64,000 nucleotides of DNA from Phytophthora hibernalis. Taxonomy: Eukaryota > Oomycota > Peronosporomycetes > Peronosporales > Peronosporaceae. The first letter of the stretch is position 1. Each line of letters opens with the position of its first letter. The notes under the pieces are model-generated. The model was not told the origin of the DNA. It was given only the letters and a program-made list of their open reading frames with translations, and did no database searches. The stretch spans positions 1,364,001 through 1,428,000 of the forward strand of contig JAAKBF010000009.1 of assembly GCA_012656075.1 (NCBI GenBank), written 5' to 3'. Below are positions 22,601-33,386 of this stretch, one piece after another. The position numbers were made by a program, and so were the translations under genes.

Positions 22601-23880
22601 ACGGGCTCAAGCAGGCACCGAATATTTGGAACAAGACGGTACATGCAAAGCTGATGACAATGGGATTTGAACGATCGGACTCTGACTACGGCCTCTACAT
22701 ACTGAAGAAGGACGGTGAAGTGCAGTTGCTGCTGACTGTCTACGTTGACGACCTACTTCTAATGGGGCCTACACTGCTGTGTACCAAGATTGCTGAACGG
22801 CTGCAATAAACCTTCGAGCTAACTACAATGGGTGCAGTGAAGTACTTATTGGGTGTCGAGATCCTGATCAACCGGCCGCTGCGGCAAATTGTCTACAGCC
22901 AGCGTCAATATGTGCTTGAACTGCTCAAGCGCTTTCACATGAGTGATTGCAATGGGTGTGGGACGCCTGAGGCGACGACACCTTCGACGGCGGTGGTACC
23001 TACAACCATGGACTACGAGAACTAGTTGGTGCACTCCAATACCTTGTCAGTGCCTCGCGGCCTGACATTGCACATGCGACCAGACACCTTGGCAAGTATC
23101 TGGCCAGTTATAATCACACGCACTTTGCTCAAGCCCGACGTGTACTGCGCTACCTGAAGGCAACGTGTGACTACGGACTGGTGATGGACGTGCAGCTGCA
23201 GAAATCGGTGCGACTTTGCAGTTATTCTGATGCTGACTACGCTAACGACCCGATCGATCGACGCAGCATTAGCGGCTGAGTCTCGACAATCGATGGGAAC
23301 GCGATCTCGTATGCATCGCGCAAACAAGAGATAAATGCCCTCAGTACCTGCGAGGCTGAGTACGTTGCGATGGCGGAGGCAACTAAGGATTTGCTGTGGC
23401 TTGTTGGCCTATGCAAGGAGCTGGAATGGAAGCATCCTGTGCTGCTGCTACTCGGCGACAACCAAGGAGCAATTGCGCTTACTGCGAAACCTGGGAAACA
23501 TTCAAAGTCGAAACATATTGACAACAAACACCACATGGTGCGGTGTAACGTGGAGCTCAAGCGGCTCACGACGCAGCACGTTGGCACCGAGGACATGGTG
23601 GCTGACATTATGACCAAGGCGCTGGCTGTTGTCAAGTTCACTCGCTTTCGCAAAGCAATGAAGGTGTTGCCAATTGTACTTGGCGAGGACGTACCTGCTA
23701 CTACTGCTGCGGCTACGACGGACTCTACGACAACTGCTACTACTGTGCCTGCGGCACGGTGCTATCCTAGCGACCTACAACTACAACTGCGTGGATGGTG
23801 GCGATGGGATCGAGTGGGAGTGCGATGCGGACTGCTATCTACTGTGGACTACGGATTGCGCGGCTTTGGAGCTTAAAAGT
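19675..23880 (+). mobile_element. Ty1/copia retrotransposon relic, multiply broken
   Basis: Domains appear in copia order on + but in different frames. Protease, with DSGSQANVCGD (20180-20731). Integrase, with HSDQGGEFASNEL and FTNAYSPQENGIVERANG (20931-21647). Linker and reverse transcriptase, with ARLVIHGFKQ, TYAPVIRFETIR, DVKTAFLYGDL, LYGLKQAP and TVYVDDLL (22132-22809). RNase H, with SYSDADYAND near 23225 and GDNQGAIAL plus KSKHIDNKHH at 23454-23545. Gag is missing or unrecognisable. At least four frameshifts or stops (near 20730, 21600, 22110, 22807 and 23278) mean no polyprotein can be made. The order protease-integrase-RT-RNase H separates it from gypsy elements. Confidence 0.9.
22132..22809 (+). 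pseudogene. Copia reverse transcriptase segment
   Basis: The longest preserved piece of the copia element, 225 codons. It holds the fingers and palm, including the first Asp block (LQYDVKTAFLYGDLDE) and the catalytic YVDD box near its end. It closes at a TAA at 22807, after which the thumb continues from 22828 (KYLLGVEI). In a live element this enzyme copies the genomic RNA in cytoplasmic particles. Here it is a fragment without its own start, continuous with the upstream linker frame. Confidence 0.88.
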
Positions 23881-24568
23881 GAGGCGCTGCGATGTGCGGA
23901 TTGCACATGCAGTGTAATCGCATCGCTGCAGCGCCCACCGATGAGATCAAGTGGGAGTGTGAGTTGTAGGCCCACAGTGGGACGGCGGACTGCGGACAAC
24001 TTTGCTGATTGCCAGCTCCTTGAGCCCGACAAAGTGCCAAGAGCCCAAGATGCTGACTTGCAGACTTGCAGTCTACAAGATAGGTAGCTGCAAGCTACCC
24101 ATCCCGAAGACAATCATACAACGGCGTGCACCAGAACACACACGGCGTCACTGCGTGATACTCGACCGTGTGCGTCCAGATGCGCGCTCAACATGCAGAT
24201 TAGCGGCGGACTATGGACGGACACACTGTTGGTCAACAGCGGCCCGGATTGTGAGCTATCCTGCTGACTGCTCTACTCTATTGACTTACCTTGTGATTGT
24301 ATGCTACAAATACACAAACTGCGGAGCGCGGCGCTGTGGGGCAGTCTCTCTTGCTCTTACTTCGGCTTTCACAGCGTGCTGCGCACACTGAACAAGAGAG
24401 ATACCCTGCAGCCTGCGTTCCTGTCGCGGCCTTTTGCCCGGCACGTACAAGTGTTACTTCCTTTATTTGATTAACCTACTGCTACCTATCACCACGTGTG
24501 TACTGCCCTGTAATGGCACCTACGCTACGAAGTGATCGTCCTGCAGAAGGTGATCAGCCCCCAGTGAC
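23881..24568. other. Possible 3' non-coding end of the copia element
   Basis: No gene is seen. Short imperfect repeats (GACTTGCAGACTTGCAGTCT, then GTAGCTGCAAGCTAC) occur at 24056-24100. A polypurine tract and 3' long terminal repeat could not be pinned down. Confidence 0.4.
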
Positions 24569-25045
24569 GTGCCCTGCGTCACCACAAGACGTCCCTGCAG
24601 CGTGTGTGGCTTGACCACGTCAAGGTCTCCGACGTCGGTCGCTAGATTATCGGCACCGACTCGGCCAGCGCCAAGAGCTTGGCTACCAGTAATTCTGAAT
24701 TCGACGGTCGCACACAGTACTCGGCTACGAGCGGCGGCTACCGCTACTGGACCTTCCTCTTCCTGTCGGCCAGGGCCCGACGGTTGGCGGCAACTCCATC
24801 GTCCACGCCGCCAACAACTACTGGTACAGCTGCACGGGCTTCCCGTACGTCGCCGTCGAGAACGGAAATGTGCTGCTGGAGGGCAACTACTTCGAGTCCA
24901 CGGCCATCCCCAACAAACACGACGCCGAGGTGGTCGGCGCCATCATCGTGCCGTCAGCATCGACGGTATGGATGCGCTGTCCTCCAAATAAGCAGTCGCC
25001 TCGACGGCGATGTCGTACGGGAAGCCCGTGCTGCTTGAGGGCAAC
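24569..25045 (+). pseudogene. Pectin/pectate lyase (PL1-type) relic
   Basis: Fragments match the right-handed beta-helix of oomycete pectin lyases in order: VWLDHVKVS near 24606, NSEFDGRTQYSAT and YWTFLFL at 24694-24765, then in another frame TVGGNSIVHAANNYWY, VENGNVLLEGNYFES and VVGAIIVP at about 24782-24958. The active-site half is missing and at least two frameshifts are present, so no enzyme is made. The parent family is secreted and cleaves pectin by beta-elimination. The relic starts within about 700 bp of the copia RNase H end. Confidence 0.75.
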
Positions 25046-25056
25046 TACTTCTTGCA

Positions 25057-25365
25057 GTGGTAAAATGGCTCAATTTGAATAGAAATGAGGGCTGCACTGA
25101 GCAAGCGATGGATAACGCAGCAGCACGGGGACACTTTAAGGTTCTCGTGTACCTACACGAATGTTGTGGCGCAGTGTGCTCTCGAGGTGCGTCCACGCTG
25201 GCGGCGGACTTCGGCCATCTCGAGATATTGAAATGGCTGAAGGCGCACTACCCCTCAAATTCAACACAGATAGAGTGCTACAAGTCGCGCCGCTGTTGGG
25301 ATGGTCTTCTTGTGTGGTACAAAATCTTTGCGGCCTCTGATCAATTCTTTGCTAACGCGTTTTGA
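25057..25365 (+). pseudogene. Ankyrin-repeat protein fragment
   Basis: The frame reads VKWLNLNRNEGCTEQAMDNA, then AARGHFKVLVYLHE, then ADFGHLEILKWLKAH. This is the three-part cadence (WLH.NR.EGCT..AMD.AA..GHLE..KWL) of the large oomycete ankyrin family. Only about two to three repeats remain. There is no start context or domain on either side, and the frame loses the pattern after KAHYPS. It is a fragment beside a pectin lyase relic. Confidence 0.65.
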
Positions 25366-25880
25366 TGTTGCTAAATCAATAATGTATTTTTCTCATACAG
25401 TGCTACCCCTAGTTATGCGCAGTGGGATCAGCAAAGTGATTTTAGAGGGATTAGATATAGAACACCAATAATGCAGCTATTTGGTTTAAAATTCCAATTA
25501 TTTCTAAACTGATTTGACGGGGATTGGATTATCGAGGTGTGCATAACGAGGGGTAGCACTGTACTTGTTTCGCTATGCTACATGTAGTGGGTGGAGCAAG
25601 GCATACTTCATAATTTCGCGCTCCTTTGTAAAAAAAATTCTATCCCAGCCTACACGAACCCCTGGTTATAGAGTCGTATTTAGCACTATACTATCTCAGT
25701 CTTCGCGAAGCCCTAGTTTAACGTGTTAGTGCTTGTTAGAGATGAACTAATTAACGCCTATTTAACGATCGAATGTTAGATAAAGTGAATATTTTTAACG
25801 TATCGGTTAGAAAGAGTGATGGTACGTTTGCTTCACCCATCATCACTTTCGATCAAGCCGAGCCGAGCCACAAGTGCGTC
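25366..25880. other. AT-rich intergenic, nothing recognised
   Basis: Contains a loosely repeated pair (GTGCTACCCCTAGTTATGC at 25400 and its inverted relative GCATAACGAGGGGTAGCAC near 25541-25559). This may mark a small inverted-repeat element of about 160 bp. No coding frame is seen. Confidence 0.4.
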
Positions 25881-27661
25881 ATGATCTCACGCGTGCTCCG
25901 AGTCCGCGGCGCCCTCGTGCGCGCGTCCTCCAACATCCTGGTGGCGTCCGCTGCCCCCTCACGCTCCACCGCTGTGCGTCGCCATCTACTGGCAGCCTCC
26001 TGCGTGCGCTGGAACACGTCGACGACGTCAACTCCCGCTTCGGCAGCCAAAAGGAATCAGACTCAGGTCCAGTAGTATCAGAAGCTGCAATGGACCCCGC
26101 GGATAGCGTGAAGATCGACTTGGGCACTGTGGGCGCTGAAGACGCCAAGATTTTGACCATCGCCGACGTGCTGAACGCCCGCGAACTGGAGCTGGCGACC
26201 AACAAGGCGCTGTTCGACTTTGAGGAGTGGGAGAGCATCATGGGCACAGTGAGACGAAGGGTTTTGGGGTTTATAAAGGGGAAAGGGACTGATGTTGTGT
26301 TGCTGTGGTGGTTGTAGGAGACGGTGCACGACGCAGTGCTGACGATGGTGGAACGCAACATTGGCTCGCTCATTGTGACGGAGGAGAAGGAGGGTATTGT
26401 GGGCATCGTAACCGAGAGGGACATCCTGAAGAAGATATCGCCCCGGACCGTGCTGGACGAGGAGAAGTTCGTGCACGACGTCATGTCCTCGCACATCATG
26501 TGTATCCACCCGAGCACGACGGTCATTGAGTGCGTGGCGGCAGTTTGGAGACGTTTTGGTGGTGATATGTTTTGAACTGATGAAGTTGTGATTGTGGCTT
26601 GTAGTGCGCTAGCGACGATGACGAAGGAGAACATCCGACACTTGGCTGTGGTGAGCGGTGACATGACGAGCGCTGTCAAGCGTGGATCAGTCCAGGAGGA
26701 GGATATGCGTTGCGTGCTGTCTATTACGGATATTGTCCGTGCGTACGCCGAGTTTGAGGCGTCAAAGATCCCGGTGGTGGCCGCAGTCGATGCATCTGTA
26801 GTGAATACTGAGACTAAGACAGAAACGAAGGACCCGAAGGCTGCTGACGATGCTGCACCGTCGACTGAGTCTGCGAAGGTGGAGACGACGGAAGCGGCGG
26901 CGGCAGCGACGACGCCGGCGGCCCCGGTTGTGACTGCGGCAACGCTACTGAAGAAGAAGCACAAGAACATCAAGCTGATTCTCAACACGCGACCGGAAGA
27001 CAACGTCACCGTGGCGGCAGCCGTGGAGGAGATGGCGAAGCGTGACTTTGGTGCAGTTTTGGTAGTGGACAAGGAGCAGCGTGTGCTGGGTATCTTTACG
27101 GAGCGCGACTACATTCGCAAGGTGCTGTTTGAGCTCAAGGACCCAACGCAGGTGCTTGTGACGGATGTGATGTCGTCAGTCGGCTCGGTGCTTCAGATTG
27201 AAGATCCGCTGGAGAAGTGCTGGGACTTGGCTGCCACTTCAAACTGCCGCCACTTCCCCGTTATTGGCGTGATGCGCCAGGACCGCGAGAAGGAGCTTGC
27301 TGGCATTTTATCAATCAAGGATATTGTGCGCGAAATCTCAAAGGACCACCACGCCACGCCCGGTTTCCGCCTTATGGAGTTCTTGAAGTCCAAGATGGAG
27401 CCGAAGCGTGTCGAGCCCAAGCCCGAGCCGAAGGTTGAGCCGGCTCCGGAATTGAAGGCGGAAGCAGCAGCGGGATCGAAGCCAGAAGCAACACCGACTC
27501 CGACGGAGGCTAAAAACGCTAAGGTGGCTGCTTCTTCGGATGCTGCTGCGCCCCAGGTGCAAGAAGTGAAGGAGGAGACTCCTGTGAAGGCCGCTAGCAC
27601 TGATGCTCAGGCGACGAAGTCTGTGGAAGAACCCCAGTCTGCAACGCCTGTCAAGCTGTAA
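25881..27661 (+). CDS. CBS-domain protein with four CBS motifs, probable mitochondrial presequence
   Basis: The body runs from the ATG at 26090 in three exons: 26090-26248, 26318-26529 and 26605-27661. Introns are 26249-26317 (GTGAGA..TTGTAG) and 26530-26604 (GTGCGT..TTGTAG). The second join restores TTVIDALATMT. It gives 475 residues. CBS motifs end in the expected G-x-x-T-E-R-D or L-S-I-x-D-I signatures (GIVTERDILKK, LSITDIVRAY, GIFTERDYIRK, LSIKDIVREI). A Lys/Pro/Glu/Ala-rich tail of about 110 residues follows. CBS pairs bind adenosyl ligands such as AMP and regulate partners. A second upstream ATG at 25881 opens an Arg/Ser/Ala-rich leader typical of mitochondrial import (ISRVLRVRGALVRAS). 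That leader is one frame off the body and meets a stop at 26073, so targeting needs an unseen splice or a sequence correction. It converges on the transporter gene 110 bp away. Confidence 0.82.
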
Positions 27662-27771
27662 GCAAGCAGGCATATAGGCTCATGTAGATAGCTAGCTTCA
27701 AAAAAATGAACAGCTAGCAGCACGACAAGGTACACATCTTGCATTAAATAAGATCGCTGCTAGCGTCACGA

Positions 27772-29268
27772 TTAATCGAATGTATACCCGGGCAGAGGCT
27801 CCAAAGCAGTCCTCTTCGTTCCTGCACGCGGCACGGACATCTTGCTCTCCCCCTCGTTCACACTCGAATACGTCGTCCAGTTACAGTATAGGTCCTCGTT
27901 CCAGTCACGGTCAGTCGGGTCTTCCACTTGAACGGTTTGGTGACGTACACCCAAAGACGCCAGAACTCGCTGCGTTGATCGAAGCGCCTTCCGAGGATCA
28001 CCGTTAGGCAGAATGTGCACACTGGCAGCGTAGTGGCCTTCAGTTAGCATCCACATGTGCAAATCGTGGACGTCATACACACTCGGCAGTGCTCGAATTC
28101 GCTTCTCAACAACGCGCAGATCCAGATCAGGCGGTGCTCCTTCCATCAGAATGTGAGCACTGCGCGAGAGCACTCCGATGGTCGTGCCCAGCACCAGAAA
28201 TGAAAACAGGATCGTGGTGATCGGATCCGCCATTTGCCACGACGGGTTGTGCCAGATCAGTGCGCCAGCAAGACACACACCAAGACTTTGCACGAAGTCA
28301 CCCAGCGCGTGGATGTACGCTGCGCGGACATTGATATTCTCAAACACCGACGACTTGGGTGCCAGTCCCTCCGAGACACCCGCACATGGCTCCTCCACTC
28401 CGTCAATCAGCGCCATGGCCGACATGGGGGTGCGCACCACATCTTGCATGCTGGGGCTCTGCTCCACCACGTTCTTCTCTTCTCCGTGACTGTGTCCATG
28501 GCTGTGTCCGTGACCTCCATGGCTGTGCCCATGCCCTCCATGACTGTGTCCATGTCCTCCATGGCCGTGTCCGTGGCCCAGAATTTTCATGAGCAACAAG
28601 TTAACCCCCAGTCCGAAGACTGCGACGAGGAACATGGCCTTGCCGTCCACCGTCTCCTTTGCGTCCGGTCGTCCTTGGTCGATCATGCGTCTCACGGCCG
28701 TGAACATGAGCCCGATAGCCAGCACCCAGATGAGCAGCACACTCACCAGAGCGCCAATCACCTCCGCTCGGTGGTAGCCAAAGGGCATCAAAGCAGAGGC
28801 CGGCAGTTGCCCCAAGTACATTGCAAAGAGCGAGACGAGGAAGCCCGCCACGTCCGACAGCAAGTGGGCCGCGTCCGTCATGATGGCCAGACTGTCGGCG
28901 TAGTAGCCACCCGCGAACTGCACGCACATGAAGACGAAAGAGCAGAGACACGCGAGCTGCAGCTTCCGCATGGCCGACTGCGCGTGCTGCGCCTCCTCGT
29001 GCTTCTCTTCCTCCTTCTCCTCCTTCTCCAGCGCCACGAGGTGGTCGTGCGTGGCGGGGCCCTGCACCTCCTCCATGTCCACAGATGCGTCTACCGTGAT
29101 GCTCAACGCCGGCAGCGGTGTACGCTGCGAATTGGCAGGCGGCGCTTCTTCTCCCATTGCGTTAATGGTCGAGACGTTGCCACGTAGGAGCGGAAGCGGG
29201 AATGGAGCTGCTCGACGAGAGCTGTCAGACGGCGGGAGAGTGTCGTCGATTGTGGAGACAGCGCCCAT
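27772..29268 (-). CDS. Zinc-type cation diffusion facilitator (CDF/SLC30-like)
   Basis: Intact 498-codon gene without introns. After an acidic/Lys-rich cytosolic N-terminus (about residues 1-100) come six hydrophobic segments. The paired metal-site motifs are HxxxD in the second (H135..D139, AHLLSD) and in the fifth (H320..D324, HALGD). Between segments four and five lies a His-rich loop (about residues 231-262, GHGHGHGGHGHSHGG and repeats), typical of zinc-moving members related to ZnT2/3/8. The C-terminal domain holds VYDVHDLHMWMLTEGHYAASVH. CDF proteins exchange zinc for protons to load vesicles or vacuoles. A 7-bp hairpin (CTTTCAT / ATGAAAG, 29287-29306) lies 18 bp upstream of the ATG, in the probable 5' leader. 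Confidence 0.93.
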   Translation of the reverse strand: MGAVSTIDDTLPPSDSSRRAAPFPLPLLRGNVSTINAMGEEAPPANSQRTPLPALSITVDASVDMEEVQGPATHDHLVALEKEEKEEEKHEEAQHAQSAMRKLQLACLCSFVFMCVQFAGGYYADSLAIMTDAAHLLSDVAGFLVSLFAMYLGQLPASALMPFGYHRAEVIGALVSVLLIWVLAIGLMFTAVRRMIDQGRPDAKETVDGKAMFLVAVFGLGVNLLLMKILGHGHGHGGHGHSHGGHGHSHGGHGHSHGHSHGEEKNVVEQSPSMQDVVRTPMSAMALIDGVEEPCAGVSEGLAPKSSVFENINVRAAYIHALGDFVQSLGVCLAGALIWHNPSWQMADPITTILFSFLVLGTTIGVLSRSAHILMEGAPPDLDLRVVEKRIRALPSVYDVHDLHMWMLTEGHYAASVHILPNGDPRKALRSTQRVLASLGVRHQTVQVEDPTDRDWNEDLYCNWTTYSSVNEGESKMSVPRAGTKRTALEPLPGYTFD

Positions 29269-30126
29269 GAGAAAAGTAGTGTTTTACTTTCATTTTTTTA
29301 TGAAAGGTAACGAGGAACAGCAATTGAGTTCGTAGTTGTTTTAGTAGACAATCGTATAGGATAGGAGATTAATATGTAGAGTTTCGTGATCATTTAATGG
29401 ACAGCCACGGATGGCGAACAGCACACCTGCATCGTTGCCGCCCCAGGGTGCATCCGGGACGCAGCTGTGGTCTTTGAAGCCGAACCCTCGGATCGACTGT
29501 TAGATATAACGCAGCTATCCCTATTGACTACACGTGCAGATAACGATCGATTAAAGATGCTGGACTGAAGCAAGGACCTGTGGTGACCACGGAGTCCCAT
29601 ATGAAGATCGACCCCATTTTGCGACTGCGACAACGGCGCATATGCTCAGTGACTCACAGCGCGTTATGCGCTGGAATTTGCCATCGCCACCGCCACCAAT
29701 TATACATGTAATATCCATAGGTAGGATAGAGCGTGGTTGCCAGGCTGTTGTAAGCTGCTGCCGTTCGAGAATCGATTTACATGTTAATTCACCGAACGTT
29801 TTCTTCGAGCGTAACAGCTTATGGCACAATACGTGCCGTATTGCTTTCAACGTTTTGGCGGCAGCCTCTTCAGCTTCCGAGGCAATAGCGGTCACCGCGA
29901 AGCTTTCTCGTCGGTGCTTTGCGATTCGAGCGTGACGAGTGGGTCGACCACACACTAGAGAGGTTTCGTGCCGGGATTTCATCACCTTCACCATCAAAAA
30001 GCTGTTTAAAACACTAAATTACCCTAATCGTCGCCCATAAATTCTGATGGAAGTCGTGGCTGTAGTGAATTGCAGTCATCACCCTCAGCCAGTCAGCCAC
30101 TGTCTTCATTCACTTTTGCTTAGGCA
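29269..30126. other. Intergenic, no supported gene
   Basis: A 148-codon minus-strand frame (29997-29551) and an overlapping + frame both lack recognisable domains, signal peptides or conserved neighbours, and are not called. A TACATGTA occurs at 29703-29710. Confidence 0.45.
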
Positions 30127-30820
30127 ATGGCAGAACCAACCAAACGAAAGAACTTCTCCGAGGCTGAAGATGTCATGCTTCTCAAGCAGACAATTGCGGA
30201 CGAGCCTTACTTACAGGAGCACGGCAAGGTCATGGAGCAGTGGGAGAAGCTAGCTGAGGCGCTGGTGGCTTGCCCGGACTTCTCCCGTAAGAACCTGTCT
30301 GGTAAAATAGCTCAGAACCGCATCAACGCACTCATTGGTAAGTAAATCCATTCGCTACCACGTAAATTATTACCCAATGCTAACGAATGCGAGTGTGTAT
30401 GCATTTAGCTGCCGCCAACAAAAAGAACAGTGCGGCTAAGCGCCTCTCGGGTGTAACGGAGTCTCACAGCGAGAAGGACGAGCTCGTGGATGAGCTAATC
30501 TTGAGAATGGAAGAGATGAAAGCGGAAAAGGCCGCCAAGAAGAAGGCAAGGGATGAGAAAACGTTGCAAGTGAGAGTGCTGGCGAAGCTATACGCCGCAT
30601 CGCTGTGGAACGGCTGAAACGGCCGCGAGAGGCAGACGACGGACAAACTGAAAGCCCTTCCCGAACCAACAAGTTCGCAAAGCTGGCTGAGATCCTACAA
30701 TCCCAGAAGGAGCAGGAACTCACCATGCGTCGAGAGCAATGGGAGCAAGAGCGCCAAGATCGTCGTGATCTTGAGCAGCGCTTTATTCTTTTGCTAGAAC
30801 ACTTAGCGAATAAGAAGTAA
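30127..30820 (+). pseudogene. Myb/SANT-like transposon DNA-binding protein, one frameshift
   Basis: Exon 1 (30127-30337) encodes KRKNFSEAEDVMLLKQTI.., a Myb/SANT-like helix set with VMEQWEKLAEAL and FSRKNLSGKIAQNRINAL. An intron at 30338-30408 (GTAAGT..TTTAG) leads to a Lys/Ala-rich second exon and a C-terminal coiled coil (ILQSQKEQELTMRREQWEQERQ then LEQRFILLLEHL). Between KKARDEKTL and VERLKRPRE the frame changes by one near 30570, closing the first frame at 30617. The gene converges on the DDE transposase at 30854-32071, 33 bp away, as in the other two-gene elements here. Its job would be to bind the element's ends. Confidence 0.7.
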
Positions 30821-30853
30821 ATAGAACTGTGGTTGGTTCTTGCATCCATTGAG

Positions 30854-32071
30854 TTAATAGGACATGTCTAAATAGTCCTGAAGTGAAGGAGGTGCAACGT
30901 CGAAGAAGCGACTGATCTGGTTGCCGCCATAGTAACAGCAGTGGCAGTTTGTCAAGAGCATCGCTAGCCGTACAAACTTTCCCACAGGACTTAGGCGAAC
31001 TTTCAGATCTTTCTTGTAATCGATAAAAGCCCAAAGTCGTTTCATGATACCAAAGTTCCATTCGACAGCAGTTCGCACTGCACTCATCTGCTTGTTGAAA
31101 ATCGTTGCGTGCGTTGACAGTACCACGTCCTTGAATCGCGTAACAACGAAGTCGCTTACAGAATATGCAGGGTCGCCAAAGATGGCTTTGCCATCGAAAA
31201 TGTCTGCATTCTCGCGGAAAAAACGTAGAAGGCGGCTAGCTGCAAATACAGTAGTGTCGTGTCTGCGCCCTTCAAATGGCCCCAAAACATGCATGCACAA
31301 TCCGTCGGGTGTGGTCAAACCTAGCAGTATGAACAATTAGTCGAACAACTATACGAAACACTCATATAATTAGCCGACATTATTTTACCTTGAAATAGAA
31401 GACAGTGTAGTCGCTTATGACCGCCGTAGACTTGACGCTGCAGATTCTCAGATTGAGGCCCTTTGCGGGGCGAAGGGCGGTATATTCCGATCTTTGTCCC
31501 GTCGGGAAAAGCGAACACACCGGACACGGAGGTTCTGCGCTCGACTGCTGCGCAGTATGCACCCATTTGTCTTCTCACAAGATCTAGGTGGAAATACATG
31601 CGATCGCTGTACCTTGAGTCTACACAGTCAGCTAGAACACAGGTAATTAGCAACGATAGAAACCATACTATAACAATCGAACACGTACCCATCCAAAGGA
31701 ATATGCGACTTAATGCCGGTCTTGATCGGCCGAAGGTGCCAGTCATGTCGTGCAGGCGGCGAGAAAGCTGAGACGGTACAGAAGGAGAGCTGTGGCTTCT
31801 TCAGCATGGCAGCGGTCGTTGCTCTCCGTCACAACGACATCAGGAAGTGCAAACAGTCGCACAAGAAGGCGCACGCCGCGCACGTCGAACCGGAAGTCGA
31901 GCTCTGCGTTGGCATCGCAGTATGCGCCGAGGTTAAGCCGCACAGCAGGAATCAGTGGTCGTTCTGGGGCTCAAATCAGCCGGCCTGTAGCAAAGCAATC
32001 CAAAGTGCTTCCTTCCCGAACGAGCTTAGCAGTGCTAGCAACTCCAGTGCTTCGTCTTGGGTGAACTGCAT
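30854..32071 (-). pseudogene. DDE_Tnp_4-type transposase with two introns, mildly broken
   Basis: The start at 32071 opens an N-terminal block of about 31 codons (QDEALELLALLSSFGKEALW) ending at a stop near 31977. The frame 31943-31743 then holds FRFDVRGVRLLVRLFALPDVVV and ALLLYRLSF. A frame change near 31765 leads to RRLHDMTGTFGRSRPALSRIFLWM. Two clean introns follow: 31632-31688 (GTACGT..TTCTAG) and 31321-31388 (GTAAAA..TGCTAG). Splicing restores FPDGTKIGIYRPS, GGHKRLHCLLFQGLTTPDGL, FEGRRHDTTV and GDPAYSVSDF up to VEWNFGIMKRLW. These include the DG, GD and E-containing blocks of the catalytic core. The core from 31746 to 30854 has no stop after splicing, so this copy is young compared with the others. 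Confidence 0.75.
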
Positions 32072-32284
32072 CGTCGAACTCAGTGTGTGCTGCTTTCTGT
32101 CTTACACTCGCATAAATGAATCTGATTGGCTCTAATACGGTTGGCTGCAGCGCCGTGAAGATTGGCACAGCGAAACCTCTGCGCGGCAAAATCATCACCC
32201 TCACACCTGGTCACTAGTCTGGTGGAAAAGTGAAGGTAAGGATTTGCACGAAACCTCTCTACTGATGCCACAACAAAGCACTAA
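32072..32284. other. Upstream spacer of the transposase
   Basis: ATCATCACCCTCA occurs at about 32189 and a near copy (GTCATCACCCTCA) at about 30075, in the same orientation, one on each side of the two-gene element. No inverted terminal repeat was found for that element. Confidence 0.35.
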
Positions 32285-32811
32285 GAGCATCTCCACCGCG
32301 GGTACCAAAATGAGGTTGAGACCTCATTTTGAGATGAATTACAGACTAGGTGCCCCCACCGCAGTCATATTTTGGGGTTGCCCTCAAATAAAATACCGAC
32401 CGTGACCCCAAATCGGAGGAATTTGAGGTCGTGATTTGGTGCTGAGACCTCAACCATCTGTCCCGAAGGTATTGTCTCATCTACGTTTGGGGAGGTGGAA
32501 ATATGGGGAGATGATATTCGCAGGAAGTTGTCTCTTATTCGCAGGACCCCCAATCGCGGTGAAACTTGGATCACGAAGACGCGCGTGGGCTTCGCTATCT
32601 TAGGCCTAAACTTGTGTAACAAACTTAATTAAACCAAGACACCGAGGACAATCAATCTCGCCAGCTCAAGGACACCAACGCACCTCCCGACCGTTTGAAG
32701 CCCGAACCTGCACCCCAAGCAAGTCGCTGCCAGTAAAAACTCTCCGCCACTCGCTTGTTGACCGCAGTCCCCAGCCTCGGAGGCTGCCGCCATCTACCTG
32801 AACGTCAGGAC

Positions 32812-33345
32812 AAGCACTCGAAGGCCGCCACCAGCTACACGGACTACTGGAGACCGCCACCAGCTACTCGGACTTCTCGGAGGCCGCCGCCAGCTACTTG
32901 ACGGCCGCCACCAGCTTCTCGGAGGCCGCCACCAGCTACACGGACTACTGGAGGCCGCCACCAGCTACTCGGACTTCTCGGAGGCCGCCACCAGCTACTC
33001 GGACTTCTCGGAGGCCGCCACCAGCTACTCGGACTTCTCGGAGGCCGCCGCCAGCTACTTGACGGCCGCCACCAGCTTCTCGGAGGCCGCCACCAGCTAC
33101 TTGGACTTCTCGGAGGCCGCCACCAGCTACTCGGACTTCTCGGAGGCCGCCACCAGCTACTCGGACTTCTCGGAGGCCGCCGCCAGCTACTTGACGGCCG
33201 CCACCAGCTTCTCGGAGGCCGCCACCAGCTACTTGGACTTCTCGGAGGCCGCCACCAGCTACTTGGACTTCTCGGAGGCCGCCACCAGCTACTCGGACTT
33301 CTCGGAGGCCGCCGCCAGCTACACGGACTACTCGGAGGCCATCAC
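32812..33345 (+). repeat. 30-bp minisatellite encoding EAATSYSDFS-like repeats
   Basis: Tandem copies of GGAGGCCGCCACCAGCTACT plus CGGACTTCTC (30 bp), interspersed with a shorter variant around TTGACGGCCGCCACCAGCTT. The unit is a multiple of three, so a + frame (33059-33520) reads as EAATSYSDFS repeats. No start context or domain is attached, so I treat it as a repeat rather than a gene. It lies just before the MULE relic. Confidence 0.8.
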
Positions 33346-33386
33346 CTCTAGGCCGCCACCTGCTTCTCTCGGCCGCGACAATCTAC

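Noticed and set aside
19300..24500. Paired long terminal repeats around the copia relic
   Set aside because: I compared the flanks by eye and found no convincing matching pair, so none is annotated.
29551..29997. 148-codon minus-strand frame
   Set aside because: No domain, signal peptide or splice support, and opposite a similar-sized frame.
30073..32200. ATCATCACCCTCA-type repeat as terminal repeats of the Myb/DDE element
   Set aside because: The copies are direct, not inverted, and 13 bases could match by chance.
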